Part shown: piece by piece, positions 44,805-57,975 of the stretch
Position numbering within the stretch: position 1 is the first letter of the stretch
How the letters are laid out: each line of letters starts with the position of its first letter
From: Furcasterigmium furcatum
Lineage: Eukaryota > Ascomycota > Sordariomycetes > Glomerellales > Plectosphaerellaceae
Direction: 5' to 3'
DNA length: 64,000 nucleotides
Assembly (NCBI GenBank): GCA_001599815.1
Contig: BCIA01000002.1
Coordinates: 496,001 to 560,000, forward strand
Translations under genes and position numbers: made by a program
Notes under the pieces: model-generated
Databases searched by the model: none
Told to the model about the DNA's origin: nothing
What the model saw: only the letters and a program-made list of their open reading frames with translations

Positions 44805-46972
44805 ATGGACACACCTACGAATCCGATTAAGAATTCTCAGGGCCCGCCGGGGCAGCCTGGTATTCCTGGCCAGTCTAACATGCCTGGCCAGCCGAGCCAG
44901 AGCCAGGGCCGCACGCCGTCAGGCCTTGCGGCTGCAACACCACCCGTCTCGACACCTTTCTCAGCGTCCCAGGCACACGTCGCATTCTCGCCTCGGGGGC
45001 CTAAGTCATCGCCGCAGCAATATAAGAAGTCGCCGGCAAACTCGGCCACCCTCATGGGCCACCACGGGAACCCGCCTCACACCTACGACAGCCCCTCAGC
45101 AGCAGCCGCCATGGGTGTCCTGGGGGTACACAACGGTGTCGACATGAGCATGGATCATGTCGATGTTTCCGCCTTGAGCGTGGGAGGCATGGCAATGACG
45201 GGAGAAGATGAAATGGTCAAGCGCCTCGACAACATCATAAACCTCCTCGGAGTAGGTCATCCCTAAGTAAATGCCGCTTGACAGAATACTGATGCCCCTC
45301 TCCATAGAAAGCAAAAGGTCGTGTCAGCGAAGCTGGTCTGGAGCGGTTAGCTCAGCGCACAGGTCTTAACAAGATGTGGGAAGACCACCGCACTCCGGAT
45401 GGCAGGATCACAAAGACGCTTGTCATGGCGGGACACGGCTTGCAACTCGACATCAACCTGGACAACAACATCGTGCAAAGCGTTACTGTCGCCTTCCCCG
45501 AGTCCGAAGCAGTCCCTGTTGTCTCTCGACTGGCAGACCGGGCCGGCGAGATTCTTCTCAAGGACCTCCAGCTCCTTCCCGGCCAGAGCCCTCTCACCAA
45601 GACCCTCGACAAGTTCGCAGTGAACCTCGAACGGCTGGCTTCCCTCGACAAACTGAGCATCTTCCCCGGATTGGACTGCCAAGAGGCCATCGCAGGCATT
45701 TATGAGAGCCTGGAAAAGCTATTCAACTGGGAGGTGTCTCAGCTTCGGGCAGCAGAGGGCTTCGAGGGCAAATCCGAGCAGCAGCTGACCACAGCCGTCA
45801 TGTGTGCCAAGAGCGGTCACCCTGTCATGCATGCGCGAGGCCAAGTCGGCCTCTCGCTTGAATATTGGACGGAGCGCCGCCTCGTGCCGCCCAAGTCCCC
45901 AGAGTCCGAGCAAGAACACGAGGATCAGGAGCAGACATGGTCCATACTCATCGGCTGCAAACCGCTGGATGGGCAGATGTATCATTCCGTGCGGGTGTCC
46001 CACAGTTGGATCTCGGACGAAGTCGAGAAGAAGACTGGCCCTGAAGTCATGCTCGCGACATCTGACGGCCCTGTGCTCGACTGGCTGGAGCCTGAGCCAA
46101 CGACGCTGCCCCAAACCTCGGACGACAAGCAAGTGGGCGTTGACGTGGTGCAGCCGGACGGCACCACCAAGAAGTTCCCCAACGTGAAGTTCGTGGCGAC
46201 CTTTACCCCGCCGCTCATCGTGCCGCACTCTGTGGCCAACGTCCTGCACCATGCCGTGGGCATCGAGCCGCCTCCCATAATTCTGCCCTGCAGCACGTTC
46301 GATGACATTTTCTTCCCGATCCCGGAAGGCGTGAGCCACGACGCGAGCGAGCTCCGCACCATCACTTGCAAGCGAGACGTCCTGGCGAAAAGGGCAGGGA
46401 CAAGCGGCGACATGGAGCCGGTCAGGCATGAGAACACGCTCTACGTGTACAAGCCTGTGTATGGCCAGACGATCACGGAACTTCCGTTCTCACACCCGAA
46501 CCAGCTCGTCAGCATCCTGCCTACGCTGCGCCAATATGCGCTGATATCGACACTCCTGTCGCGCAGCTTCACCAGCAACGTTTCGGACGAGTCTGCCCCG
46601 AAGCGTCCCGAGCCCATCATCACGAGGGACACCACGACCAACGAGGAGGAGTTCCGGATCTTCATGACTGGCTCCCTCGATACCTCGCCCCAGCCGGCAA
46701 AGCCCATCCGTATCGACGTTGTCCTGTCCGTGCATCCCACTGCAGAGCTGTCGGTGGTCTTCCCTTTCCACAAGGACACGGCGAACGTGGAGCTGCGGAT
46801 TCAGCCGAACGGATCCATCACCGTCATATCGCAGAACATCCTCGGCGCGGAGGGCAGGGGACCACCCCCCACGGAGTTGGGCAAGAAGTTGCAGCCCGAG
46901 GACCTTGGCAGGCTGCTGGAAGTGTTCGAGGACATCTGCCCGTGGGCGGAGTGGATTCGGGCAAACCTCTAA
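44805..46972 (+). CDS. med1: Mediator complex subunit 1 (fungal Med1)
   Basis: Exons 44805-45251 and 45308-46972 (56-nt intron, GTAGGT to CCATAG) give 703 residues. The first 105 residues are a low-complexity Pro/Gln/Ser leader. Then comes the Med1 domain: DEMVKRLDNIINLLGKAKGRVSEAGLERLAQRTGL, followed by TLVMAGHGLQLDINLDNNIV and VAVNLERLASLDKLSIFP-like blocks that I recognise from fungal Med1. The intron interrupts the first block precisely after INLLG, which supports the splice choice. Med1 belongs to the middle module of Mediator and helps transcription factors contact RNA polymerase II in the nucleus. The gene has no close partner; its 5' leader near 44.2-44.8 kb includes pyrimidine-rich stretches. 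Confidence 0.88.
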
Positions 46973-49098
46973 CGAAAGACGACGACGATGGGCATAGGGG
47001 GGATGGCGCCGCAGGAAGCAGCGCTCGGCGTTAGGATAGCGTGTTGGATGATACCCGAGGAACGATTGGCTCCGTCTCGTCGAGATGAGGGCTCATCGCC
47101 CACCATGACGTGAATGAGGAGATGCGGAGGTCTAAGCAACAGGCTCCCCCCCCTCCTCTCACTTTCGCTTTACTAGCATCAGACCAGCTACGTATGTAGC
47201 GACAAGCGATCAATGTGTAAAGTGTCTGCGCAAGCGTCATGGCCGTTCTAGACTGCGGGCACTACGTTTCGATCGACAGGGTCAGAACACCGGCGGGTTC
47301 CACCCGGTCAGCGATCCGCACGAGATATATTGCTGTGACACGTCAAGGTGATGTCAGGACGCCTCGAGACAGGACCCTCGGTTTCTGGCTCCCGCACTGA
47401 TGAGGCTTGGCTACGTCAGGGCTTCCGTTGCGTCTTTGAGGGGGGGCAGTGCGGACCGAGACAGAGTTGAGAGGGAAGAAGGAATGCTTCCGCGTGTCTC
47501 AGGGGCATCACATGTGGCTTACCCGTGCGATACGGCGCATGTGATGACATGAGAGCTAGAAGCAAGGACACCTCGTACAACCGTTGCTTTCTGCGTCGTG
47601 TCTGCTATTTCTGGCGCAGGACTGATTAGCCAGCCGTATAGGCACAGGCGCGAGGAGAGATGCCCGGCCAAGCGCTGACTGCGGATGTGATGCAGTTTGT
47701 TTTGTTTTGATCCCTCAACAAGAGTGCCCCGCTGTTGGTCTGGGATCCGGGATGCTCCATCGCATCTCTCTGCGTCTTGCGTCTCGTCGCAAGCCCGGAA
47801 TGCGGAAGCACTGGCACAGGAGGGGAAGAGGCGCGGCACGAGACAGACGAGACAGGACCAGGCCGACGGAGGGTCCGGGTCCAATGGGTATGTGGATGGA
47901 GCGGGAAACAAAAACTGACAAAGTCACGGGCAGTCCGGCGCGTGGAGGTCCCGCTGTCTGCTCAGATCGAGGCGGGCCGCGAGCGGGAGGGCAGGGCCAA
48001 CAAGACCTGGCCATGTCATTGTCTGCGCGGGACGGCGGCGGGAAGATCCACCAGAGGCTGCGACGGCGCATGGGCTCTCTGACTCTCTTTCATCCCAAGT
48101 GGTCGTCGCGACGGGCGGGACGGGGTGCTCCGCGAGAGGCCAGTCGGTCGGTCGTTTGGTGTTTAGGGGCGGCTACTGCAGCTATCGTGATCGTGCGGCC
48201 AGTCGTCTCGCGCTTGAGGACCTGAGTCTGCGACGGTGCGGGAGCACACGAGACGACAGCCCTCGCCCAGTCCCCCAGGGAGTCCATCCAAGCCGGAGAG
48301 AAAAGAGCGGTCAGTTGGCCAGTGCGGAACGAGGTGCATATTTTGGGCGTGCCGGCGGCTCCCCCCCCGGTTCGCGCCATTCGACTATGGATTACAAGCG
48401 AGATAAGATCTGGAGAATGGGCATGAATGGGAATATTGGATGCAATTACACGAACCCCTATCCATTGTAGCTTGGTCCGGCGGTCATCATCGTCAGTCCC
48501 GTCCCGGCGCCCGGCCCCCTCCACCAGAGACGGGAAAAGGGGCAGCGTGGCCAGAGAAGATGTTGAGGAAGAGGGAGGGGGGGACGTGTGTTTGTTGTTG
48601 TTTGTTTTGATGTTCCCCAGTTTTTCTCGCATCGACTCATCATATCAAGACTGGCCTCATGTGGCCCCCTCATACTTTCTGATGGGCTGTTGGTGCCCGA
48701 GTGGCGACATGAGGGATGCTGCTTGCTGCGGACGAGCGACGAGTGACAAGTGGCAGTCGATGACGCCCCTGGGGCAGGGGATCCCTCAGGTCACGGGCTG
48801 ACAGCACGGGGTTGAAGGGATGAAGAGGCACGGGAGGGTTTCTAGACCTTGGACAGCCCGTTGATCGTCGAGCCGGAGAGAGACACACGACGCGCGAGCG
48901 GGGACCCTGCAGGAGGGACCACCGGGCCAGGCATGAAAGGCCAATTATTGCCCAAGATGAGCCGAAGACAGGGGGTGTGTCGATGCCAGACCGTTGGATC
49001 CTTGGATCCTCCCGACGGGCGGGCTGCCGATTCACGGTTTGTGATGTCAGACAGGGGTCCAGTGGACCGCCGGCCGATAGGGGGAGGACCCGACTTAT

Positions 49099-49104
49099 AC
49101 GCGT
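49099..49104. promoter_or_regulatory. ACGCGT (MCB-type) site upstream of wee1
   Basis: A single ACGCGT lies about 300 bp before the start of the CT-rich leader of the kinase gene and 1.27 kb before its ATG. Alone it may be chance; it is listed because the gene is a cell-cycle regulator. Confidence 0.3.
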
Positions 49105-49777
49105 GGACCACGCTGCAGAAGCAGGACGGGAGGTCTGAAAATTCAGAGAAAAATCCACGGGACTGACAGGACACTGAGCATGGCAATGGGAGTGCTTTCG
49201 CATCCAGAAAGGCCTCCTCGTCGTCGGCGGGCACCTCGTGGAACGTCTCAGACCCAAGTCCCCCCCTATCACCGACCCACCCGGACTGTATTGTCAATTC
49301 GCGCCATCACGTGAGACGCTAGCCCCATCGGGTAACAAGGTAAACAATACACGTCAAGTCGCGCCTTCGTGAGGCGGCATTGTCCCCAGAATTTACCCTC
49401 TTGGGTCGTGCCTACCCACTTCCGCGTGCCTGCCACCCATGTCCACAAACCATTCTCCGCCCACACACACAGCACGAGCATCTCCTTCTCTCACCGCACT
49501 GTCAGTCCAGGTTCGGGTCGGTCAGTTCTTGGGTCGACGCACACACAATTCTCCATCCACCGCCGCCGCCTCCTTTCCCTCCACCTCCTCCCGCCGTCCG
49601 TCCAGTCCTTTGTCCTCCCCAACCCCCCTTCCGAGCGAACGGAGAGATCTTCAGCAGAAACGACGACGACAACGACCCTGCTTCGCTGGCGTTCGCCACC
49701 CGTCGTCCGCCTCGCCTCGCTCCTCCTCTCCTCATCCTCCTCCCCTCCAAAGGACGACCACAAACCGGACACATACG

Positions 49778-49786
49778 ATGACTTGA
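49778..49786 (+). other. two-codon upstream ORF (ATG ACT TGA) in wee1 leader
   Basis: ATG at 49778 is followed by one sense codon and TGA. If the leader is transcribed through here, a ribosome would initiate and stop at once. Confidence 0.35.
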
Positions 49787-49887
49787 ACGGTACTTGTCGC
49801 CGATCACAGCCATCAGGACCACCAGCGCGAATCACATCGAATCTGATCAGGCAGAGAGAAAGACACCCATCGAGAGAGCTACGGGAC

Positions 49888-49917
49888 ATGCTCACTTTTG
49901 TGACTGCCTGGAACTAG
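49888..49917 (+). other. nine-codon upstream ORF in wee1 leader
   Basis: ATG 49888 opens a frame of nine codons (MLTFVTAWN) ending in TAG at 49915-49917, 458 bp before the main start codon. Confidence 0.35.
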
Positions 49918-50374
49918 CGCCATGCTGTAGAAGCGCATCGGATTCTCTCTTCCATCTCTCCTCGCCACCCTCTCCTCTCTCTCCTGTCCATCGACACCAC
50001 TACACACTCACGCGATACTCTCTTCTTGGTGAACACATCAACCCTTCACCATTCCCAGTCGGACTCCCACGCTGTATCGAAAGATCACCCCATCCCCGAC
50101 TCGTGTGGCTTGGCGCATCTCAGGAAGTTGCGCCGCCAAAGTCGCCATCGTCAAACATTCCCTCGATCAGCGACGCTTCATTATTGACATCCTTCGACGG
50201 TTGAGAATCGAGTCGCGTCGTAAGCTCCTCAGCTGCTACGAACGCGAGAACCCAAAAGACGATATCCACGGTATCACTAGCTGTATTGCTCGACGCCATC
50301 TGCGATCGCGCAGATTCAACAGTCACCCAAACCCCCTTCCAGACAGCTGCACGCTCTGAAAAGAAGACGCAGCC

Positions 50375-53300
50375 ATGTCCTTCTCAAATAGTGGCGGCGG
50401 CACCCTCACGGTGCCCAGCCCAACGCATGTTCACCACGTCGACGTCTTTGCCAGCGGTGTTAGGACCCTGCGGCGGTCATTGTCCCGGTCACCGTCCAAA
50501 TTTCATTTGAACCGCACCAACTCGCAAAGCTCCGACTCGTCACAAACATCCCACTCCCCCGCGGAGCAATCGCCCTGCCGACGATACAGCCCCGTGACGC
50601 GGAGCCAAACCCCGACTCACGCGTTATCAACCCCCGGGGCAGGTGCGCCCTGCGCGTTTACATCAACCACCCCGCTTCATGCGCCGCCTACCACTTCCAT
50701 CTCGCGATTCTCCCCGAGCGTCAAGCTCTCGCTCCGATCCGCAAAGTCATCAAAGCAAGGCGGGTCCCCCTCAAGACCTCTTTCCCGGCTCCGAGCGTCA
50801 CCCAAGTCTCCTCTAAAGCGGACATTGAGCTCCACCAACGACGTCGAAAACGCGACTCCCACTCCTTCCGGCTCCAACTCTCCTGGCCAGGAGAACACGT
50901 CCGGTTCTACTACCCCTCGCAGCCCGCTTCCCCGGAGCTCCATCCCTCGCCGCCCCCTCGAGAAGTCATCCCGCCACAGTCTCCACCTCGACGTGTCTGG
51001 CTCATCTCACCAAGCGCTCATCCGTGCTCTTGAGGGCAACAGCGTGGAGTTGTTGGCAAAGGCCACCATTGAGCCCGGCACCGCCGGTTCTGGTGCGCTG
51101 AAGCGGAGCGACGCCATCATGGACCTCGACCAGCCCAGCGTTAGCAGCCCTGTTGCGAAACGCCGCAGCTTGCATGGTATCTCGAGCTTCGGCTATGCCG
51201 AGGCCCCCAATATCTTCGGCGCCTCCACGTCGACCATGCCCATCTCTTCCGGCTTCGAGATCCACGAAGACACCACGGGCCGCGAGTATGAATTGTTCGG
51301 TGGTGGCGCCTTGACGTCTCACCGAGAGCCTCATCCCTCACCAACCCCCACTCCCTCTATCCCTCGCAGGACAGGATCTCTTCGCAAGTCGACCCTGCAG
51401 CAGCGCCAGCATGACAGGACTTCCTGGGGCAGGCGCTCGGGCGCGAATCATCTGGCCCAGATGGGCGGTGAATTTGCGACTCCCAACGTCAAGAACCGTC
51501 CCCGTCTGTCTATGGATCAATTCCTGCCCCCTCAGGCTCACCGGGAGAGCCCCTTTACGACCAGCGTGCCCGCCCCGGCACCACCTATGCAGCAGGGCTC
51601 ACACCAGCCCCATCCTCTTTCCAAGACACTTACTACCTCATCAAGTGGCAACAGCCTCGAGGAGAAGACGGCGCCCAATGCGGCACCCGCCGTCTTCGCA
51701 AAGCCTCCTGCCCCCGTCAACTTTGCAAAGTCCCTGCCCTATGGAATCGGGCACACAGACAGCAATGTGACGCCCTTCAGGGATGCTAAGCCCTGGGCTG
51801 GTGCTTTCATGTCTACCGGCTTGATCTCCAAGGTCAATCGCAACCCCGAGGAGGAGCCCAAGATGACCATGCCTGACACCCCCTGCAAGAAGCCTACAAA
51901 TGGCTTCGCTACCTACCCTCCTCCTCCTGGAAGTGCCATGAAGAGGAGGACCAGCCGTGCCGGCTTTGGCATCCCTTCATCTACACCCTTCAATACGTCG
52001 CCCACCCACTCCCGCAGCAGCATCTTCAATGGAAGCAACCCCAACAAGGGCCTCAGCATCTTCCAGCGTCTCGGCCCTCGCCACTCCCGCAGAGGCAGCC
52101 TGCTGAGCATCGATGGTGACGATAAGAAGTTCACCTTCGAGAGCGCCAGCAAAATCCCCATCGCAACAGACATCCCCCCCACGCCCACCAAGCAGAGCAT
52201 TAGCACTCCTATCCTGGGCGACTTCGCGGAGCGGGATGCTGGGAATGAAAGCCCCAGTGCTCAGAGGAGCATCTCCTCCTTCCCCTCCATCCCCCCGCAG
52301 ATCTCCCGCGAATCGACTGGTAAGTTCACGATCCTTCAGGAGACCGCCACGAAGGGAAACACCGGACACCCGCAGGTTTCTGCAGACTCCGTCACCCCCC
52401 CGAAGGGTGGTCTCACCCCTTCCCTGTGCTTTTCCCTGCCGTCGTTAGGCCAATCGAGGACCAAGCGAGGATTTCACACGCCGTCACCGCTCGGGCCCCA
52501 GATTCGGTCTCCGACCTCTGATTCCTCCAAGAAGTTGTTTGCTAAGATTCCCTCTCTCGATCCAGCGAGCCCCGTGGAACAGCGGACTCCCAAGACCCCC
52601 CAGGCCAGCATGACCCTCCCGGACGCCAGCTACCTGTCCATCTCCAACCCCGTGGAGGACTTCCGCCAGTCCAAGGGTCCCGGAGCTGCACCCCCTGTCA
52701 CTCCCTCAGGCCGTGACTCGTTCCTGTCAAGCAGTATCAACCTGTCGACCCCGGTCAACGGCAACAGCCGTGCCAATGGCGACGTCGATGACTCGCTCTA
52801 CTCCCGATTCGACAAGGTGGAGCTGGTCGGTAAGGGCGAGTTCTCCTCCGTCTATCGTGTGGTCAAGTCCGCCTCACTCCGGGCGTCGTTCCTCTCTATC
52901 TTCAGTGGCACGCCCAGCAAGGCTTCCCCGAGGAGCCCGGAGCCTGATCGTATCTACGCGGTGAAGAAGGCTCGCAAGCAGTTCTTGGGCCCCAAGGATC
53001 GCGACAACAAGCTTAGGGAGGTTCGCGCTCTGCAGGCACTCACTCACGCAGACCACGTGATCAGATACGTCGACAGTTGGGAGCACGACCTCCACCTGTT
53101 CATCCAGACCGAGTTCTGCGATGAAGGCACTCTGGACAAGTTCCTGGGCAACATTGGCCGCAAGGGCAGACTGGACGACTTCCGTATCTGGAAGGTCATT
53201 CACGACATCACACTGGTGAGTAGCGGACTGTCTCGGTCCCGGATCATTGTACTGACATTCGACAGGGTCTGCAAAGTATCCACGACGCTGGCTTCATGCA

Positions 53301-54012
53301 TCTGGATCTGAAGCCTGCCAATATCCTGATTACCTTTGAGGGAATCCTCAAGATCGGCGACTTTGGCTTGGCTCTTCCTTGGCCGGCTGCGAGAGGTGCC
53401 GATGCTGAAGGTGATAGGGAGTACATTGGCCCCGAGATCCTTCGCGGAAAGTTCGATAAGCCTGCAGACATCTTCGCTCTTGGTCTCATCATGATCGAGA
53501 TGGCTGCCAATGTCGTTCTGCCCGACAACGGCCCTACCTGGGTTGCTCTCCGCTCAGGAGACTTCTCCGAGGTGCCCAGTCTCACCTTCAGCTCGACCAC
53601 GACCGCCACCCACCAGCCCCGCGACGCTGCCGGTGTGCCCACTATGATGTCTCGAGACGACTCTCTTATCAACACTACCAGCGTTCCTGACGTCGGCCTC
53701 ACTTTCGACGACTCGTTCAACAAGCGGTCTGTCAGCGACAAGAGCCTGGGTTCCCCCAAGCGCAGCGAGCTGCAGTCGCCCCCCGATTTCATGCGGGATG
53801 TTTTCCACCCGAACTCGCTTGATCAGATGGCCCGTTGGATGACCAGGCCCGAACCCAGCGACCGCCCGACTGTTTATCAGCTCCTTGAATCTGGCGGCAT
53901 GGCCTGGGTGGCTAGCCGCCGCCGGTCTACTGCCACGGTCTTCGAGGGCGTCTGGGGCCCGGGAGACGTAACACTCATGTCCGACGAGGACACTGAGATG
54001 ATGGATGTTTGA
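50375..54012 (+). CDS. wee1: Wee1-type mitosis inhibitor protein kinase
   Basis: Exons 50375-53215 and 53266-54012 (50-nt intron, GTGAGT to TCGACAG) give 1,195 residues. Residues 1-800 are Ser/Pro/Thr-rich with many SP/TP sites, expected for a Cdk-regulated regulatory tail. The kinase domain begins YSRFDKVELVGKGEFSSVY (Gly loop near 819) and has the catalytic Lys about 864 in YAVKKARK. The Wee1-style catalytic loop HLDLKPAN is at about 959-966 (Leu in place of the Arg of HRD) and the DFG at 979-981. The motif EGDREYIGPEIL is a Wee1 hallmark. A Ser/Thr-rich insert interrupts the C-lobe before DFMRDVFHPN. Wee1 phosphorylates the inhibitory Tyr of Cdk1 and delays mitosis. The gene is convergent with GCP3. 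A possible internal donor at 52320 was rejected because splicing there breaks the frame. Confidence 0.93.
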
Positions 54013-55212
54013 GCAGCATTGCTTGCTCTTTCACTTGGAAGCGAGAAGCGCGATAGCCTCGCTCGCAGCTCTGGTCACAACGAGGTGCCAGACTGACTTG
54101 ACGATCTGGATCCTACGATTCTGGCTTGGTTCCTCGGTTGTGGATACGAGGAATTCGGCTTGTGTTCCACCACCCCCTTTTTATTTTTCCTCTTTGGGAT
54201 GCCATTCAAGGCATCCAAGTTTCGACATGGCATTTGAAGCAACACATCGACATACGACATGATGAAGCTACGACCGACGACACACGACCGCGTGGGTAGT
54301 AGCTCGCATTGGGGATTGCGTTGAGCTTTCATTTCCTTCTTGTACTGTCCTGCTGCCAGAGACCGTTGACCCAAGGTCAACCTGTTCTACTGGCGGCATT
54401 TCGAACCAGCGTCGACATGACTATCGGCTCATCACTAGAGGGATTTTCCTATGTTTTCTGAGACAAGGGAACAGGAAAATCACATCCACTACGGCACGGA
54501 TGCGGAAGCTCACAGACACGAGCTTGTTTGGCGCACCCGGCCGCCGGTTCAGCGGAATTGCAATGAGCACCACCGCTTGTATAGAGTACATTGTTTGGAG
54601 TTGGAACTTCCTTTTTGGTCTCCCCGGACGACGCCCGTGAAAGGGGCCGTCATCGGGGCGAAGGAGGAAAGAGTCGTGCCTGTCGAAGACGCTACAGAGG
54701 AGGATCGAAACGTTGCATTGCTGCAACGATGTTTCCAGAGAAGAAGAAGAAGGAGCTTGTTGCCGAGCTCAAGGGTGGAGGAGGTAATACTATCAAACAT
54801 GCTGGAAAGGGGGCCGCCTGGCCCGTCGGGCTGGCGGTGGGAGGCTTTCGGGGGTTGTTAAGAAGATGGATTCATTTTCGGGGAGATGGGCACCGCCGCT
54901 CGTCCGCTCAGCGGAGATGAGAGGGAGGGTGGCTATCTCTGTAGCTCATGATTCTATGACGAAATGGCATGATAGTTATGACCTGCGAAGTTTTGAACAG
55001 ATCCTTGTCCGTGACTTGCACCGAGTGATGTTTACAGGAGACAGCGAGATGGCAACAGTGACCCAGAAGAAGAAAAAAAAGTTCATTAACTCGTAGCATT
55101 CATCTAGAAGCAGTATCTGACAGTATCTGGCAGTCATTCGACAGCAGTCTGCCACCCCTTCCTTTTCTGGTCCGAGGGGACCGCATCACGCCTCGCTGTC
55201 CTCCACCCAGGC
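54013..55212. other. convergent 3' intergenic region
   Basis: This 1.2 kb separates the stop codons of wee1 (+) and GCP3 (-). It contains both 3' UTRs and only short frames without any recognisable domain. Confidence 0.55.
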
Positions 55213-57975
55213 TCAAGACCTGCTCGCCCCCCCTGCGGCGACCTTGGACGCCGGCCCCTTCGCCTCGGAGACCACGGAAGCCGACCCCGGCGCGGCCTTG
55301 GCCTTGCGCCTCGCGGGCTGGTAGACGTCGTTGAAGTTCATGGTGACGCCGAGGAAGCGCATGTCAATGTCGGGCTGGTAGGCGAGGTCGCCGAGGAGGA
55401 TCTGCAGGCGCGTGCGGAACGACGTGCCGAGCTGGCGCAGGCGGTCGTGGAGGGCGGGGAACTCTGAGGCGACGGCGGACGTGCCGCCGCCGGGTGTGAG
55501 ATCGCCGCCGTCGTCTGCGGCGGAGGCGAAGCGCCTCGAGTGGCGGACGTCGGCCTCCTGGCGGCGCGTGAAGTCGGAGACGGACCAGGAGTAGAGGCCG
55601 TCGACGGAGTCGCGGTACGTGAGCATCGTGCGGAGGAGGTCGCCGAGCTGGGCGAGGTACGAGGTGCGGTCGTCCTCGCCGGTGGGCTGCTGCTCGGCGC
55701 CGCCCTGGTGGCGGGTGCTGCGCTTGGCGCCGAGGAGGCCCTTGTGGGTGATGTCGTTGAGGTAGCGGGAGTGCGCCTTGATGAGGTCGTCGAGGGTGCA
55801 GTCCTCCTTGCGGATGTGCTTCTGCAGCTCGGCCCAGGAGGACTCGATGACCTCGAAGAGGATGTAGTACTGCAGCTGGCCGACGAAGTGGATCATCTCG
55901 GCGAGGACGCCGCGGGTGGACTTCCAGGTCTGCACGACGGCCGGGTCGGAGTTCTGGAGGACGCCGCGGGCGCCCGTCATGCACTTGCGCCAGGTCGAGG
56001 CGAGGGCGAACTCGACGCGCTTGATGCGCCAGAGGAAGTTGAAGACCTTGAGGTACTGCCGGTTGCCCCAGTCCGTGACCACGACGTCGACGGGGGCGTC
56101 GATCTTATACTCGAGGGTGAAGCAGTCCCAGCCGATATCGCCGTGGGACAGCTGGAGCATGCGGGCGTCGAGGCGGCGGAGGACCTCGGGCGAGTCGTAC
56201 TGGGCGTTGGAGCCTCGGATGGCATGCTCGAGCTGCGCCGTGAGGGTGTGGCGGTACTGGGCGCCGGCGGGCCGGTCGAGGTTGGCGGCAAGAGACTCCA
56301 TCAGAAGAGCAATGAAGTCTCCCTGGCCGAGGAGGATGTAGTTCTTGAGGGCCTGGAGGTGTTCGAACAAGTGGAACTTGTCGTCCATGAGGTCCATCAG
56401 GCGCTTCATGGTGGTCTTGTAGGCCTCGTCGATCCAGGCCTCCAGGGTGGCCGTGTCGCCGTACCGCAGCTCCTTTGAAGCGGCCTTGGAGTAGTTTTCC
56501 ACCCACTGGGAGTCTCCGCAGCTGTGCCGGATGAAGTTGAGCGACTTGCCGATGAGGAAGACCTTCTGGGCAAAGTCCTGGGTGATAATGCTGGGGATCA
56601 TGGCCTTGTCGATCTCGTACTTGTCCTCCCAGACGCTGTTCCCGCCTGTTTTTGGTTCATCCTTCTGGGTCGGTTCTTTGACGAAGAACTCGCAGTATGG
56701 GTCGAGGAGCTCGCCGTCGTAGATCCACCGTCTCAATACGTCGTAGAAGGGCCTCGTGACGTGCACGAGTAGCCGCTCGGCAAAGGCAGCCACCATTGGA
56801 TCTCCATGAGACGACGAGAACCCGTGGATGAGTGAGATCAGTTGCCCGCCCCTCTTGCTCTCAGATTCTTCAGCGATGAGGCTCATGAGCCGGAGGCCCA
56901 TGGTGGCTTCTCTCGTCCAAACGACACATCTCTTCAGCGTCACGCCTGCTTTGCCTATTCCGCCCTTGGGCGCTGTCTCATCTAGTGTTGACAAGGTCCG
57001 TCGGATCTGACCTTCGAGCGTTGCGACGAGGCTTAGATATGCTCGCAGCTCTCCGCTGATGGCAGCTCGCAGACTCTGGCGCAGGAGACCCTCGGCGGAT
57101 GATTTGACGAAGGCATCGAGTCGCCTGTACAGCAGTGACGGCTCGGCGAGGGTATGTAGTAGGGATATAATAGGCGCTGGCAATGTTGGCGGGAGTGTGA
57201 GGACATCTGGTTTCTCGAAGGGGAGGTCGGTGGAAGAAAGGCCTTGTAACGTAAAGGGGAGATCCCTGAGAAGTTCCGTCTCAGACGGGTCGATCTCCGT
57301 ATAGTTGTCTGCTAGCAGCGTCGATTTGAGGGCCACATTCCTCTTGAGGCTCTCCTCGACCTCTTCCGCTTGACTGTCCTCTGTAGGCTTCTTCGTCTTT
57401 TGCGGTGGAAACTTCTTTAGGCCTTCGGGGGCGAAGGCGTCTTTGAATGCCTCCTCGTCTGCTCTCGATGAACTCGGCTCTTCTGAAGAGGGCTGCTCGT
57501 CTTCTAGTTGCTGCTGCTGTCTTCTGGCGGCGTCAAACTGTTGCCGTAGCTGTGACGGAGGACTGACGGGCAGAGGCTCGTCGGGATCTGGAGAGTCGGA
57601 GAGCTGGTAGAGGAGGTAGAGAATGGCCCATTTCTGGTTGAGCACGGGCAGCGACAGGAGCCTCGTGTACAGGTTGGAGAATCGCAGAGCCTGGGTAGGG
57701 TTGCTCTGGATGAGCTTTCTCTTGATGAGGTCGGAGGCGTGGTTGACATCTGACGAGACAGCGGGGGAGGCGGGGCTATGGGAGATGGTCAGTCGGCGAT
57801 TGAGGGCTTGATGGGCTGGGAGAGGAGTCTACCCGTTGATTATTGAGTCGACAAGCTCGAAGCAGCTGTCATGCCTCTCCTGCGCGGCGTCGGGGTCCTC
57901 TCTCGGGTCCTTGGGCACGATGTGCTGGATCAGACTGTCGACCGCGCTGGCGATGCGATGTTCGCGGTTCGACAT
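55213..57975 (-). CDS. Gamma-tubulin complex component 3 (GCP3/Spc98)
   Basis: Two exons on the minus strand, 57975-57833 and 57775-55213, give 901 residues; the 57-nt intron runs GTAGAC to CCCATAG. The start MSNREHRIASAVDSLIQHIV leads into an N-terminal helical region (ASDLIKRKLIQSNPTQALRFSNLYTRLLSLPVLNQKWAIL when spliced, in separate pieces). The GRIP1 region begins near LLRDLPFTLQGLSS. GRIP2 contains DFIALLMESLAAN, KVFNFLWRIKRVEFAL and MHFVGQLQYYILFEV-like blocks. These are characteristic of GCP3/Spc98 more than of GCP2. The protein builds the gamma-tubulin small complex that nucleates microtubules at the spindle pole body. The C-terminal tail after DVYQPARRK is low complexity. It is divergent from hfi1, with 807 bp between the starts. 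Confidence 0.9.

Larger units (their letters stand above)
46973..50374 (+). promoter_or_regulatory. wee1 upstream region and leader
   Basis: This 3.4 kb between med1 and the Wee1-type kinase contains no supported gene. From about 49.4 kb the plus strand is a CT-rich, CA-rich tract typical of a long fungal 5' UTR, with several short upstream ORFs. The part before that holds only domain-free frames on either strand. Confidence 0.5.

Noticed and set aside
52320..52375. GTAAGT...CCGCAG possible intron inside wee1
   Set aside because: Its 56-nt length would shift the frame, while the unspliced frame runs on through to the kinase domain.
55540..56478. 312-codon open frame on the plus strand
   Set aside because: It is antisense to GCP3 and has only repetitive Val/Glu/Leu composition.
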